Origin: Ceratopteris richardii
Lineage: Eukaryota; Streptophyta; Polypodiopsida; Polypodiales; Pteridaceae
Direction of reading: 5' to 3'
Length of the DNA: 64,000 nt
Assembly (NCBI GenBank): GCA_020310875.1
Contig: CM035439.1
Span: forward strand, 143,767,200-143,831,199
The notes beneath the pieces were generated by a model that worked only from the letters and a program-made list of their open reading frames with translations, made no database searches and had not been told where the DNA came from. Below are positions 63,362 through 64,000 of this stretch, piece after piece; within the stretch, counting starts at the first letter, position 1; each line of letters opens with the position of its first letter. The position numbers were made by a program, and so were the translations under genes.

Positions 63362-63578
63362 GAATCTAAAGAATATCAATATCTTCAATGCCATTTGCAC
63401 CAGTTTCAATACCTGTATTTGTAGGTGTGATAGGACGTTTTTCAACACCCTGCACAATATTCCATAGTCCTTTTACAACCAATACATGTCGCATCATATA
63501 AACCCACAATGGCTAATTGGTACCATCCAACTTATCCTCAATAGCCAACATACGGAATACATCACTGCTTTTAGCTAT
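63362..63578 (-). pseudogene. copia gag N-terminal piece of C, start codon lost
   Basis: Reads SDVFRMLAIEDKLDGTN, then a stop, then PLWVYMMRHVLV and VQGVEKRPI. It aligns with the start of element A gag, whose ATG corresponds to ATA here. It is separated from the rest of gag (39118 downwards) by the D insertion and its TSD. Confidence 0.82.
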
Positions 63579-63916
63579 GGCCATTGACTGAAATACCCTA
63601 ATGCAAAAAAAAATGACAGTATCTAAAAAAATTGAACAGAACTACCCTCACATGTTCTGCTAAACTTGTAGTAAACTTTGATATGCTTATACTGGCAAAG
63701 ATGTATATATATTTGGCACAAAAAGACAAAATATCCTACACAAGCACTACAATAGTGCATTCAGAGGCCAAAACGAGCTCAAATTGTGATTTCGGCACCA
63801 CATAGAGAAGCTATTTTGATCTCCTAATGACCCTGAGTATGCTTACCAAATTTCATGCGATTTTGAGACTATGACTAGAGGGGTGTTGACCATGCCCTAG
63901 ATGAAGCGACGACCTG

Positions 63917-63928
63917 CTGTAATACCAA
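63917..63928 (-). other. primer-binding site of C
   Basis: The minus strand reads TGGTATTACAGC, a decayed form of the TGGTATCAAAGC site of A, one base inside the LTR. Confidence 0.7.
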
Positions 63929-63929
63929 T

Positions 63930-64000
63930 TGTTGGAGTTAGACATCTTTGAAAGCACGCAAACAACATAAGGAAGAAGCTGAAGCTTGGAGCACAACACA
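63930..64000 (-). repeat. 5' LTR of C (partial, window edge)
   Basis: TGTTGGAGTTAGACATC and the following bases match the LTR end of A at 4721. It continues beyond the window. Confidence 0.82.

Larger units (their letters stand above)
35008..64000 (-). mobile_element. Ty1/copia element C, deletion derivative hosting D, E and F
   Basis: A minus-strand A-family element. Its 3' LTR is split at 35008-35167 and 36714-36787. Its internal parts are 36788-39118 and 63357-63929, and its 5' LTR starts at 63930 and runs off the window. RT and RNase H are mostly deleted: the 3' RNase H tail near 36900 is joined directly to integrase sequence at about 36921. Copia D lies in its gag. The gag start codon has mutated from ATG to ATA at 63576-63578. 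Confidence 0.85.

Noticed and set aside
1-64000. Host protein-coding, rRNA or tRNA genes
   Set aside because: Every long open frame has a retroelement motif or lies inside a defined element; no cloverleaf or rRNA-like sequence was recognised.

Overview
The whole window is transposable-element DNA from a land plant nuclear genome. No host gene, rRNA, tRNA or CRISPR array is supported. The evidence is a dense set of Ty1/copia and Ty3/gypsy LTR retrotransposons with plant-type primer sites (tRNA-iMet-like TGGTATCARAGC for the copia elements, a perfect tRNA-Asp match for one gypsy element), long LTRs, heavy nesting and many inactivating stops. This fits a large, repeat-rich genome (gymnosperm, fern or large-genome angiosperm); I cannot name the species.

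Layout. 1-4926: degenerate minus-strand copia A, abutting a minus-strand gag scrap (4927-5098) and then a plus-strand, 5'-truncated copia pol of the same family (B, 5139-7825). 7826-11138: plus-strand copia G (5' LTR, gag, part of pol). 11139-33943: copia H, split by a four-deep nest. H contains copia I (13115-31835, TSD ATGAT). The 3' LTR of I contains gypsy J (17814-31401, TSD CTAA). The gag of J contains copia K (19268-25734, TSD GAGAT). K is the best preserved copia of that nest. 33944-35007: gypsy fragment L.

From 35008 to beyond the window end: minus-strand copia C, a deletion derivative of the A family. Its 3' LTR is split by a one-LTR remnant F (35168-36713). Its gag is split by copia D (39119-63356, TSD AATAG). 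The gag of D is split by a giant gypsy element E (44278-61720, 17,443 bp, TSD ATGCT).

E is the most interesting object. Its two 688-bp LTRs differ at about three positions. It carries one uninterrupted gag-pol reading frame of 3,209 codons (49432-59061, minus) and then three more ORFs between pol and the 3' LTR. Unusual features of E are: (i) a duplicated domain upstream of gag; (ii) three CCHC knuckles followed by a long repeat-bearing linker; (iii) a tandemly duplicated integrase HHCC module; (iv) a second, different retropepsin-like domain after integrase; (v) repeated W-V-P-K motifs at the C-terminus; (vi) three downstream ORFs in one frame, each separated from the next by a single UAA; and (vii) a 0.6-kb leader array of near-palindromic TCGCGA repeats. 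Together they describe a structurally novel-looking plant Ty3/gypsy element with what appears to be a complete coding set, and it may still be mobile.

Within each nest, LTR divergence falls from outer to inner elements, as expected from successive insertion. All element boundaries were read by eye from LTR pairs, primer sites, polypurine tracts and target-site duplications (TSDs).
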